Shown in pieces: positions 54,795-63,426 of a stretch of 64,000 bases of DNA. The stretch's first letter is position 1. The number at the start of each line of letters is the position of its first letter. A program made the position numbers and the translations under genes. The DNA lies in assembly GCA_027452215.1 (NCBI GenBank), contig DAIDGQ010000035.1, forward strand, positions 121,777 to 185,776. Direction: 5' to 3'. The DNA comes from Granulicella sp. Lineage in GTDB: Bacteria; Acidobacteriota; Terriglobia; Terriglobales; Acidobacteriaceae. The notes below the pieces were generated by a model that saw only the letters and a program-made list of their open reading frames with translations, was not told the origin of the DNA and searched no databases.

Positions 54795-55259
54795 ATGCCC
54801 CCCCAGCAGTTGAAAGTTAACGGCAAGGTCCACACAGTAGACGTCGCCCCGGACACCCCCCTTCTCTGGATCCTCCGCGACACCCTCGATCTCAAGGGAA
54901 CAAAATACGGCTGCGGCATCGGCAACTGCGGAGCCTGCACCGTCCTCCTCGCCGGCAAGCCCGCACGCTCCTGCCAAACCCTCCTCGACGACGTCGGCAC
55001 CGATCCCGTCACCACCATCGAAGGCCTCTCCCTCGACGGCAATCACCCCGTCCAGCTCGCCTGGCAGGAGATTGACGTTCCCCAGTGCGGCTACTGCCAG
55101 GCCGGCCAGATCCTCGCCGCCTCCGCTCTGCTCGCCGCCACGCCCCATCCCACCGACGCCCAGATCGACGCCGCCATGAGCTCCAACATCTGCCGTTGCG
55201 GAACCTACCCCCGCATCCGCCAGGCCATCCACAAAGCAGCTTCATCCACCACTAAGTAA
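54795..55259 (+). CDS. (2Fe-2S) subunit of a molybdenum hydroxylase (IorA-like)
   Basis: The 154-residue protein has a plant-ferredoxin-like cluster site ([17 protein letters not shown], then C in KPARSC) and an all-helical second cluster site ([10 protein letters not shown] and [14 protein letters not shown]). This is the small subunit of isoquinoline 1-oxidoreductase-type enzymes and passes electrons from the Mo centre. AGGAGA lies eight bases before the ATG. The large subunit follows after 14 bases. No FAD subunit is present, as is usual for this branch. Confidence 0.93.
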   Translation: MPPQQLKVNGKVHTVDVAPDTPLLWILRDTLDLKGTKYGCGIGNCGACTVLLAGKPARSCQTLLDDVGTDPVTTIEGLSLDGNHPVQLAWQEIDVPQCGYCQAGQILAASALLAATPHPTDAQIDAAMSSNICRCGTYPRIRQAIHKAASSTTK

Positions 55260-55273
55260 AGGAGGTCACGCCC

Positions 55274-57457
55274 ATGTCCATCAGCCCCACGCAACTCAAT
55301 CGCCGCACGTTCCTTCAGATGAGCGCCCTCCTCACCGGAGGCCTCGCCCTCAACCTCTACGATCTCCCCATCGCCTCCGCCCAGGGAACCCGCCCCATCC
55401 TCACTCCCGAGGCATTCATTCACATCAACGCCGATGGCTCCATCACCATCATGGCCAAGTCCCCCGAGATCGGTCAGGGAGTCAAGACCATGCTCCCCAT
55501 GATCATCGCCGAGGAGCTCGACGCCGACTGGAGCACTGTCCGCATCGAACAAGCCGAGCTCGATGAAGCCCGTTTCGGAGGCCAGGCCGCCGGAGGAAGC
55601 ACCACCACTCCCAACAACTGGGATCCCCTCCGCCGTGTAGGCGCCGCCTGCCGCCAAATGCTCATCACCACCGCGGCCAAGCGCTGGAACGTCCCCGCAT
55701 CCGAATGCACCACTACCCCCAACCACGTCCACCACACCGGCTCCAAGCGGATCCTTCCCTACGCTGAGCTAGCCGTAGCCGCAGCCGCGCTCACCCCTCC
55801 CGATCTCGCCACCGTCCCCCTCAAAGACCCCAAGGACTATCGCATCATCGGCAAGCCGCACGCCGGCGTTGACAACCACAGCATCGCCACCGGCAAGCCT
55901 CTCTACGGCATCGACGTCACCGTCCCCGGCATGCTCCACGCCGTCATCCAGAAGTGTCCCGTCTTCGGAGGCAAGGTCAAGTCCTTCAACCAGGCCGAGA
56001 TCGAAAAGCTCCCCGGAGTCCGCCACGTCCTAATCCTCGACGGAACCCTCAGCTCCGACCCCGTCGTCTCCTCCGACCCCGGCATCGAGCCCGGCGTCGC
56101 CATCCTCGCCGACACCTGGTGGCAGGCCCAATCCGCCCGCTCCAACCTCAAAGTCGAGTGGGATAACGGCCCCGGAGCCACCCAGAGTACCGTCGCCTTC
56201 GAAAAGCGAGCCGCCGAGCTCCTCCAGTCTCCGCCCGCAAACACCCTCCACACCGACGGCAACGTCGACGCCGCTCTCAAAGGTGCCGCCAAGGTCGTCG
56301 AAGCCACCTACGCCTACCCCTTCATCGCTCACGCCGCACTTGAGCCTATGAACACCACCGCCTCATTCAAAGACGGTAAGCTCGAGGTCTGGAGCCCCAG
56401 CCAGAATCCCGGCAGCGGCCGCCGCATGATCGTCAACACCCTCAAGATCGCCCCCGAAAACATCACCATCCACCTCACCCGCATCGGTGGAGCCTTCGGT
56501 CGCCGCCTCATGAACGACTACATGGTCGAGGCCGCTTACCTCGCCCAAAAGGTCCAGGCCCCCGTCAAGCTCCTCTGGTCCCGCGAAGACGACTTCGGCC
56601 ACGACGCCTACCGCCCCGGAGGCTTCCACTCCTTCAAGGCCGGCCTCGACGCCAACAACAAACTCATCGCCTGGCGTCAGCACTTCGTCACCTACGGCGT
56701 CGGCGACCACTACGGCAGCAGCGCCGGAATGCGCGGCACCGAGTTCCCCGCCGGTCACGTCGAAAACTTCGGCCTCTACACCAGCACCATGCCCCTCAAT
56801 CTCCGCACCGGCCCCCTTCGCGCCCCCGGCAGCAACACCATCGCCTTCGTCGGCCAGTCCTTCCTCGACGAAGTCGCCACCGCCGCCGGACGCGATCCCT
56901 ACGAGTTCCAGATGGAGCTCCGCGGCAACTCCCCCGACCACTCCGACCGCCTTAGCAACGTCCTCGCCAGCGTCGCCGAACGATCCAACTGGTCCAATCG
57001 CCCCAAGACTCCCGGCCGTGGCATGGGCATCGCCTGCTACGCCTCCCACCAGGGCTTCTTCGCCGAAGTAGCCGACGTCTCCGTCGACGCCAAGAATCAA
57101 ATCACCGTCCACAAAGTCTGGGTCGTCGGCGACATCGGCAGCCAGATCATCAACCCCGGTGCCGCAGAAAACATGGTCTACGGCTCTGTCATCGACGGCC
57201 TCAGCCAGATGATCCAGGAGATCACCCTCGACAACGGCGCCATCCAGCAGACCAACTACAACCATCACCCCGTCATGCGCATGCGCCAGACGCCCATCAT
57301 CGACGCCTGGTTCCTCAAGACCGACCACCCTCCTACCGGCCTCGGCGAGCCAGCCCTCCCACCGCTGCTCCCCGCCGTCGCCAACGCCGTTTTCGCCGCC
57401 ACCGGCAAGCGCATCCGCACGCTGCCCCTGTCCCGCAGCGGCTTCAGCTTCGCCTAA
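55274..57457 (+). CDS. Molybdopterin-binding large subunit of a Mo hydroxylase (IorB-like)
   Basis: The 727-residue protein starts with a Tat signal (NRRTFLQMSALLTGGLALN), so the enzyme is exported folded. It has repeated xanthine-dehydrogenase-family segments: GQGVKTMLPMIIAEELDADW, GGQAAGGSTTTPNNWD, GGAFGRRLMNDYMVEA, LRAPGSN (in GPLRAPGSN) and the catalytic Glu in TGLGEPALPPLLPAVAN. AAGGAGGT precedes its ATG. The substrate, an aldehyde or N-heterocycle, cannot be told. Confidence 0.93.
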   Translation: MSISPTQLNRRTFLQMSALLTGGLALNLYDLPIASAQGTRPILTPEAFIHINADGSITIMAKSPEIGQGVKTMLPMIIAEELDADWSTVRIEQAELDEARFGGQAAGGSTTTPNNWDPLRRVGAACRQMLITTAAKRWNVPASECTTTPNHVHHTGSKRILPYAELAVAAAALTPPDLATVPLKDPKDYRIIGKPHAGVDNHSIATGKPLYGIDVTVPGMLHAVIQKCPVFGGKVKSFNQAEIEKLPGVRHVLILDGTLSSDPVVSSDPGIEPGVAILADTWWQAQSARSNLKVEWDNGPGATQSTVAFEKRAAELLQSPPANTLHTDGNVDAALKGAAKVVEATYAYPFIAHAALEPMNTTASFKDGKLEVWSPSQNPGSGRRMIVNTLKIAPENITIHLTRIGGAFGRRLMNDYMVEAAYLAQKVQAPVKLLWSREDDFGHDAYRPGGFHSFKAGLDANNKLIAWRQHFVTYGVGDHYGSSAGMRGTEFPAGHVENFGLYTSTMPLNLRTGPLRAPGSNTIAFVGQSFLDEVATAAGRDPYEFQMELRGNSPDHSDRLSNVLASVAERSNWSNRPKTPGRGMGIACYASHQGFFAEVADVSVDAKNQITVHKVWVVGDIGSQIINPGAAENMVYGSVIDGLSQMIQEITLDNGAIQQTNYNHHPVMRMRQTPIIDAWFLKTDHPPTGLGEPALPPLLPAVANAVFAATGKRIRTLPLSRSGFSFA

Positions 57458-57481
57458 CTGCGGCGCTCTCGCCTCATTGCG

Positions 57482-60142
57482 CTACCGCTGCTGAAGATCA
57501 TCCGGATCCTCAACCGACACCTTCGCCGTGACCACGTGGTCCGGCGCAGGTGTCGCCGGAATCTTCAGCACCGGCAACTCCGGCTGCTCATAGTTGTACA
57601 GCGCATTGAACAAATACCGGTACGTCCCATGCGACTGCCCGCGAAACTGCGGCTTGAACCCATACAGCAGAATCCGGCCCTTCCCATACACCAGCTCCAC
57701 CGCCGCGGCCTTGCCCTCAATCGTCTCAGGATGCAGCAGCAATCCACTCTCCAGCGGGTCCGTCGCCTTCGCATACTGCGCCAAAATCGCTCCCTGGAAT
57801 CCCGGCTGCGGAGCAAACACCGGCCCTCGCTGGAACATCACAATCGGAGCCGCCGCCACCCCATAGTTCACCGGCAGATCTCCACTCTCCTGCTCCACCC
57901 GCAGCAGCGCACCCGAGCAGAAAAACTTATCGCTCTTCACTCCCTCCAGCAAATTCTTCACCGGCAACGACATCAGCGGAATCAGACTAGCCGCCGTCTG
58001 ATTCATCGCCACCAGCGTTCCCCCATCGCGAACAAACCCTCGCAGATTTGCCATCCCATCCTGCCCAATGCCGCCCGTATATTGTCCCGGCACAATCCCC
58101 ACATGGAACCCATCCATCAACTGCGCGCTCGACATATCCGGCAGCACAATCACGTCATACCGGCTCCGCAATCCCGCCGCCCTCATGTCCGCGTTATAAA
58201 TACTCTTCGGCTCGAACCCATCGTTCTCCAGTATCCATCGCGTCCATCCCTCATCAATCGAAGGCGACCACGGCCGGTACAGCCCCACCTTCGCCTTTTT
58301 GATCGGCAGCACATTCGCCGGCAAAGTCGCCACCGTCACCGCACCCACCCCGTACTTCTTCGCAAGGTCGTCCATCGCCGCGCGGCTCAACCCCTGCACC
58401 ACAAACGCTCCGCGCTCTTTCCCCTCCGCCGTAGCAATCACATCCTTCGACATCGACACGGTCCCACCATGTTGCAGCGCCTCATTCACCAGCTGGAACG
58501 AAGCATTCGGCAGGTGGCTCACCACAAACACGCCACCACTCCCCGCCACCTCCGCAGCCGGCAGCTTCACCGCATCAATCGCGTCCATCTGCCCTCGCTG
58601 CTCCGCCGTCAGAGGGTCCGTCACCGCATCCACTGACACGCCCATCTGCAGCGGCAGCGTCCACCCCGTCACGTCATACGGCAGATCAATCGCCTTCGAT
58701 GTCCCCAGCTGAATCTCATCCGGATACCTCTGCCGCTCAAACAACTCCTTCACCAATCCCGCAAACGGCTGATCCATCGGAATCACCCACGACCCCGCCG
58801 GATACGCCATCCCATTCGCCGTAAACCCGGCCTTCGTCTGGTACACGCTGATGCCGTTCTCAAGCATCTTCTCCGCCAGCAATCCCGCCTCCGGAGTATC
58901 TGCCTGCTTATCGCTGATCACATAAGCAAACGGCCCTTCCTTGCGATAGTGCGCAATGTTATCCCGCGCCGCCTGGTAGCGGTTATACAGCAGCGTCTCC
59001 CGGTTCTTCGCCGCCAGATCCAGCACCGACATCGACCCACCCACCATGTAATTCACCGCATCCGACAGCCGCCACCATCCACCCTCCCACGGCTCCGAAT
59101 ACATCGACAGCGCCCTCAAATCCTGCGTCTCCTTCGGAAACTCATCCACCGTATAAAACCGCGGAGTCGCATACGCATACAGCCCCGTCTCCGTAAAGAA
59201 CGACACCTCGTTCCGGAACACATGCACCCAATCGTTGAACCCCGCATACCAGTTATCGAACCGCGTCTCAGAGATCGCTCCCGGCATATTGTGCGCATCC
59301 AGATACGCCGTCATATTCGTCCCCACCACATTCAGCCAGCTCCGAACATAAGGGCTGATGTTGCTCGAAATCGGATCGGCAAACGGAGGAATCCAGATGC
59401 GAGCAGGAAACGGCGCCGTCTGATGCTGGCAATAAAAAATCTCCGGGCTCCAGTCAATCTCCGCCTTCGCCAGCACCTGCGACTCCTTCATGTTCAACAT
59501 GAATCCGTCGCGATTGTTATCGTGCCCCACATACTCCTGGTACAGCCGCGGCATCGGGCTCACCTCATACTTCGAGCCCACATTCTGCCGATACCAATGC
59601 GTCACCATATCCTGCCCATCCGGATTCAACGTAGGCCACAGCACCAATATCACCTGGTCCAAAATCGCATCCACATCAGGATCATTCTTCGCCGACAGCA
59701 GCTTGTACGCCAGCATGATCGAGTGCTGTCCACCCGCCACCTCACTCGAGTGCAATCCCCCATCGATATGCACGATCACCTTCGAATTCCGCGCCAACTC
59801 ACGCGCCGACGCATCATCCAAACCATCCGCAATCGCCAGCCGCCGAGCATCCTTCTTATACTCATCCAGCCGCGCCAGGTTCGCCGGTGACGAGATCACC
59901 GCAATCTCAATATCCCGCCCCTGCGTCGTCTTCCCCACCGTAAACATCTTCATCCGGTCCGACGTCGCAGCCGCCGCATGAAAATACTTGATCGCATCTT
60001 CGTAGTCCGCCAGATAAAAATCATCCCCCGGCGTATGCCCCAGCACCGACAAAGGAGTCGGCACCTGCGCCCCGGCAGCCACCAAAACCAAACCAGCACA
60101 CGCCACCAACAAGCCAAGCCGGAACGAAATCAAACGATGCAT
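57482..60142 (-). CDS. Secreted M14-family zinc carboxypeptidase-like metallopeptidase
   Basis: The 886-residue protein has a signal peptide (SFRLGLLVACAGLVLVAAGA). The M14 domain follows: zinc ligands H131 and E134 in DGGLHSSEVAGG, LNPDGQDM, GHDNNRDGF, QHQTAPF as likely place of the third ligand, and a possible catalytic Glu in SFFTETGLYAY. The second half (about 480-880) is a family-specific region of unknown fold with class I amidotransferase-like strands. ATG 60142 has AAGGAG six bases upstream; the frame's GTG at 60148 overlaps that site. It stands alone and is convergent with the Mo-hydroxylase. Confidence 0.88.
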   Translation of the reverse strand: MHRLISFRLGLLVACAGLVLVAAGAQVPTPLSVLGHTPGDDFYLADYEDAIKYFHAAAATSDRMKMFTVGKTTQGRDIEIAVISSPANLARLDEYKKDARRLAIADGLDDASARELARNSKVIVHIDGGLHSSEVAGGQHSIMLAYKLLSAKNDPDVDAILDQVILVLWPTLNPDGQDMVTHWYRQNVGSKYEVSPMPRLYQEYVGHDNNRDGFMLNMKESQVLAKAEIDWSPEIFYCQHQTAPFPARIWIPPFADPISSNISPYVRSWLNVVGTNMTAYLDAHNMPGAISETRFDNWYAGFNDWVHVFRNEVSFFTETGLYAYATPRFYTVDEFPKETQDLRALSMYSEPWEGGWWRLSDAVNYMVGGSMSVLDLAAKNRETLLYNRYQAARDNIAHYRKEGPFAYVISDKQADTPEAGLLAEKMLENGISVYQTKAGFTANGMAYPAGSWVIPMDQPFAGLVKELFERQRYPDEIQLGTSKAIDLPYDVTGWTLPLQMGVSVDAVTDPLTAEQRGQMDAIDAVKLPAAEVAGSGGVFVVSHLPNASFQLVNEALQHGGTVSMSKDVIATAEGKERGAFVVQGLSRAAMDDLAKKYGVGAVTVATLPANVLPIKKAKVGLYRPWSPSIDEGWTRWILENDGFEPKSIYNADMRAAGLRSRYDVIVLPDMSSAQLMDGFHVGIVPGQYTGGIGQDGMANLRGFVRDGGTLVAMNQTAASLIPLMSLPVKNLLEGVKSDKFFCSGALLRVEQESGDLPVNYGVAAAPIVMFQRGPVFAPQPGFQGAILAQYAKATDPLESGLLLHPETIEGKAAAVELVYGKGRILLYGFKPQFRGQSHGTYRYLFNALYNYEQPELPVLKIPATPAPDHVVTAKVSVEDPDDLQQR

Positions 60143-60339
60143 CGACACTCCTTGTAATGAAGGAAACGTAGCGAAGATGAGTGACCGCTGCCGTCCGAGT
60201 CAACGAGCAACCGGGGCCTTTCATCAACACAAGGAATTAGGGGGAACCGAACTGCACCTACTGTACCAACATCGTCGCGATCGACAAAGCAACCAGCCAA
60301 AGCCCTAAGAAATTTCTGCATAAGTCTTCGCCCTGAAGG

Positions 60340-60359
60340 GGCGGGACTTTAGTCCCGCC
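60340..60359. repeat. Palindromic repeat (TT-loop type)
   Basis: GGCGGGACT-TT-AGTCCCGCC forms a 9-bp hairpin, preceded by CCTGAAGG like the copy at 63.4 kb. It is in the 266-base gap between the divergently placed M14 start and the dehydrogenase stop. Only the TT hairpin of the usual pair is present. Confidence 0.75.
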
Positions 60360-60408
60360 GTAACCTCAGCCATCATGAGGGAATGCTGGAGACTTCTTCA
60401 GGGCTCCC

Positions 60409-61500
60409 CTAAGGCTTCAGCACAATCTTCATCGAGTCCGCCACCGGATGCGACGCCAACTCAATCGCCTTCGCAGCCTCTTCCAAACCAAACCGATGCG
60501 AGATCAGCTTCGTCAGATCCAGCTTCCCCGACCTGTACCCTTCGAACACCAGGTCAATCCCCTCCTGCTGTATCGCCACGCTCGCCGAGTACGAACCCAT
60601 CAGCGTCTTCTCCTCCATGCACACCGCCGCCGGATCAAACCCCGCCGTCCCATGCTGCGTACTCGCAAACAACATCACGCGTCCCCCCGGACGAATCGCC
60701 GCCATCGCCGTAGCAATCAACGCATCCGCCCCCACCGCCACCAGCGCCACATCGGCACCTCGCCCCTCGGTCGCCGCCTTGCAAGCCGCCACCACATCGC
60801 CCCTCGCATCCAGTGGCCGATCCAATCCATACTGCGCCGCAATCGCATGTCGCTCGGCATACATATCGCTCGTCAACACCGTCGCTCCCGTCTGCTTCGC
60901 CAGCGCCGCCAGCAGTATCCCAATACTCCCCTGCCCAATCACCAGCACCGTATCGTCCGGCTCCAACGCCAGCAGCCGAATCGCCTTAAAACAAGTATTC
61001 ACCGGCTCAATAAACGCAGCCTGCTCAAACGGAATATCATCCGGCACATGAATCAACCCCGCCGGCGTCACGCCGTCCCCCACGATCCAATCCATCACAC
61101 GAATGTACTGCGCAAACCCTCCGCCCGCCGCCTCACCCATGCCCGCGGTAGTGCCCACCTTCTTATACGTCTCGCACTGCGCAAACGTCTGCTTCCTGCA
61201 ATAGAAGCAATGCCCGCAAGGAATATGATGGAACGCCATCACCCGGTCCCCCACCGCAAACCCGCGCACGCCCTCGCCCACCGCAGCGATCGTTCCAGCC
61301 ATCTCATGCCCAAACACCCGCGGCGCCGCATGCGACCCCGTATGAATCTTCTTCAGATCCGTCCCGCAGATCCCGCACGTATCGATTCGCACCAGCACCT
61401 CGCCAGCCCCAATCTCCGGCACCGCGATCTCTTCAGTCCGAACATCATCCACCGCCCGATAAACGGCAGCCTTCATCATTCCCAACACTTTCTCATTCAT
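60409..61500 (-). CDS. Zinc-dependent medium-chain dehydrogenase
   Basis: The 363-residue protein has the catalytic-zinc motifs CGICGTDLKKIH and GHEMAGTIAAVG, the structural zinc loop CGHCFYCRKQTFAQC and a Rossmann motif (VIGQGSIGILLA). It belongs to the threonine/sorbitol dehydrogenase branch, like the protein at 28.4 kb, but differs in substrate-pocket segments. Substrate unknown. The first ATG is used; MMKAAVYRAV at residues 8-9 is also possible. It is divergent from the GMC oxidoreductase. Confidence 0.88.
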   Translation of the reverse strand: MNEKVLGMMKAAVYRAVDDVRTEEIAVPEIGAGEVLVRIDTCGICGTDLKKIHTGSHAAPRVFGHEMAGTIAAVGEGVRGFAVGDRVMAFHHIPCGHCFYCRKQTFAQCETYKKVGTTAGMGEAAGGGFAQYIRVMDWIVGDGVTPAGLIHVPDDIPFEQAAFIEPVNTCFKAIRLLALEPDDTVLVIGQGSIGILLAALAKQTGATVLTSDMYAERHAIAAQYGLDRPLDARGDVVAACKAATEGRGADVALVAVGADALIATAMAAIRPGGRVMLFASTQHGTAGFDPAAVCMEEKTLMGSYSASVAIQQEGIDLVFEGYRSGKLDLTKLISHRFGLEEAAKAIELASHPVADSMKIVLKP

Positions 61501-61553
61501 GACACATTAAGCATAACGGACGTCCCCAAAATCAGCCTCTAGCGAGAATCGAA

Positions 61554-61602
61554 AAGCTAGAAGCTAGAAGCTAGGAGCTAGAAGCTAGGAGCTGCAGCTA
61601 CC
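61554..61602. repeat. Heptamer tandem repeat
   Basis: Five consecutive copies of (A/G)AGCTAG run from 61554 to 61588, followed by decayed copies to about 61602. It lies between the divergent dehydrogenase and GMC genes, about 50-95 bases upstream of both starts, where copy number changes could alter promoter spacing. Confidence 0.85.
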
Positions 61603-61648
61603 AGCCAGCACCTAACAGCCACGAACCGAAAGCGTGCATCCTAACCTC

Positions 61649-63346
61649 ATGGCCAATCCTTACGACGCAATCATCATCGGCACTGGAGCAGGAGGAGGAA
61701 CCCTCGCCCTCCATCTCGCGCAAGCCGGCAAGCGCATCCTCATCCTCGAACGAGGCCCCTTCCTCCCCCAGGAAAAACTCAACTGGAGCACCTCCGCCGT
61801 CTTCCTCGACAACTGCTATCACACCACCGAGACCTGGCACGACAAGGACGACCATCCCCTCCACCCGCAGCAGGCCTACTACGTCGGAGGCCAGACCAAG
61901 GTCTACGGCGCAGCCCTCTTCCGCATGCGTGCCGAAGACTTCGGCGTCATCCAGCATCAAGGAGGAATCTCCCCAGCCTGGCCCATCACCTACGCCGACA
62001 TGGAGCCCTTCTACACTCGCGCCGAAGCTCTCTTCCACGTCCACGGCGACCTCGGCCTCGCGCCCTCCGTCCCCGGAGGCTTCGCCAGCTCCTACGACCC
62101 CACCGAGCCCTTCCACTCCAAGCCCTATCCCTTCCCCGCGCTCTCCAGCGAACCCCGCATGGCCGCCATCGAAGCCGACGTCCGCAAGCTCGGCATCAAC
62201 ACCTTCCCCATCCCTCTCGGCCTCAAGCGCAACGCCCTCGACCCCGTCGCCAGCAAGTGCATCCGCTGCGACACCTGCGACGGCTACCCCTGTCTCATCC
62301 ACGCCAAATCCGACGCCGACATCAACTGCATTCGCGAGATCATGCATCTCCCCAACGTCACGCTCCTCACCACCTCACGCGTACTTCGTCTCCTCACAAA
62401 CGCCGCCGGAACCGCCATCACAGCCGTCGAAGTCCAGCACGCCGACAGCTCCGCTCCCGCCACCTACGAAGCCCACATCGTCGCCCTCTGCGCCGGAGCC
62501 ATCAACTCCGCCATCATCCTCCTTCAGTCCGCCAACGACAAGCACCCCAACGGCCTCGCCAACGCCTCCGACCAGGTTGGCCGCAACTTCATGTACCACC
62601 AGGCCGACGCCCTCCTCGCTCTCTCCACCCTCGACAACCACGACGCCTACACCAAGACCTGGGGCACCAACGACTTCTACCTCCGCGACACCGATCCCTC
62701 CTACCCCTGGCCCCTCGGTCAGGTCCAACCCGTCGGCAGTTTCCATCACGAGATGATGAAGGGCGACGCCCCTCCCCTCACCCCCGGCTTCATCCTCGAA
62801 AGCATGAAGCTTCACGCCGTCCCCTGGTGGCTCACCACCGAAGACCTCCCCGACCCCAACAACCGCGTCACCCTTCGCAACACCACGCCCAGCCAGATGA
62901 CAGCCACCCAGCCCGGCCCCGAAGGCCCGCACCCCGACTCCTCCGCCAGCCCCTCCAACCAATCCGCCGCCGTCACCACCGCGCAGCCCGGCCACATCAA
63001 GCTCTCCTACACCCCCAACAACACCAAGAGTTTTGAACGCCTCAAAGATCGCTGGGTCGACGTCCTCAAGCAGGCCGGCCACGCCGACACCTCCATCCCC
63101 TTCCACGCCTACTTCAAAAAGCGCATCCCCCTCGAAGGCGTAGGCCATCAGAACGGCACCCTCCGCTTCGGCCACGACCCTGCCACCTCCGTCCTCGATC
63201 CCCACTGCAAGGCCCACCAGCTCGATAACCTCTACATAGTCGACGCCAGCTTCTTTCCCTCCGCCAGCGCCGTCAACCCCTCTCTCACCATCATCGCCAA
63301 CGCCATCCGCGTCGCCGACCACCTCCTCGCCGAGGTCCTAACCTAA
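61649..63346 (+). CDS. GMC-family FAD-dependent oxidoreductase
   Basis: The 565-residue protein has the FAD motif IIIGTGAGGGTLALHLA at the start, LERGPFLP, YYVGGQTKVYGAALFR (flavin contact) and the C-terminal block LDNLYIVDASFFPS followed by NPSLTIIANAIRVADHL (catalytic Asn region). CIRCDTCDGYPC near residue 207 is Cys-rich and could bind metal or form disulfides. A Ser/Pro/Gln-rich stretch (about 415-445) interrupts the substrate domain. No signal peptide is seen. ATG 61649 is chosen; an in-frame GTG-like start at 61634 is possible. Confidence 0.9.
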   Translation: MANPYDAIIIGTGAGGGTLALHLAQAGKRILILERGPFLPQEKLNWSTSAVFLDNCYHTTETWHDKDDHPLHPQQAYYVGGQTKVYGAALFRMRAEDFGVIQHQGGISPAWPITYADMEPFYTRAEALFHVHGDLGLAPSVPGGFASSYDPTEPFHSKPYPFPALSSEPRMAAIEADVRKLGINTFPIPLGLKRNALDPVASKCIRCDTCDGYPCLIHAKSDADINCIREIMHLPNVTLLTTSRVLRLLTNAAGTAITAVEVQHADSSAPATYEAHIVALCAGAINSAIILLQSANDKHPNGLANASDQVGRNFMYHQADALLALSTLDNHDAYTKTWGTNDFYLRDTDPSYPWPLGQVQPVGSFHHEMMKGDAPPLTPGFILESMKLHAVPWWLTTEDLPDPNNRVTLRNTTPSQMTATQPGPEGPHPDSSASPSNQSAAVTTAQPGHIKLSYTPNNTKSFERLKDRWVDVLKQAGHADTSIPFHAYFKKRIPLEGVGHQNGTLRFGHDPATSVLDPHCKAHQLDNLYIVDASFFPSASAVNPSLTIIANAIRVADHLLAEVLT

Positions 63347-63373
63347 CCCACCCCCACACTCAAGCATTGAAGG

Positions 63374-63426
63374 GGAGGGGCTTCAGCCCCTCCATAATGA
63401 ATCTGCACGCAAGCGACTTTAGTCGC
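63374..63426. repeat. Bipartite palindromic repeat overlapping a gene end
   Basis: GGAGGGGC-TTCA-GCCCCTCC (63374-63393) is followed by GCGACT-TT-AGTCGC (63413-63426). The second hairpin contains the stop codon of the leftward phosphorylase gene, whose last residues (SPGD) are encoded by the repeat. Confidence 0.82.

Noticed and set aside
61554..61602. Short tandem repeat as a CRISPR array
   Set aside because: Seven-base units without spacers and no cas genes nearby.
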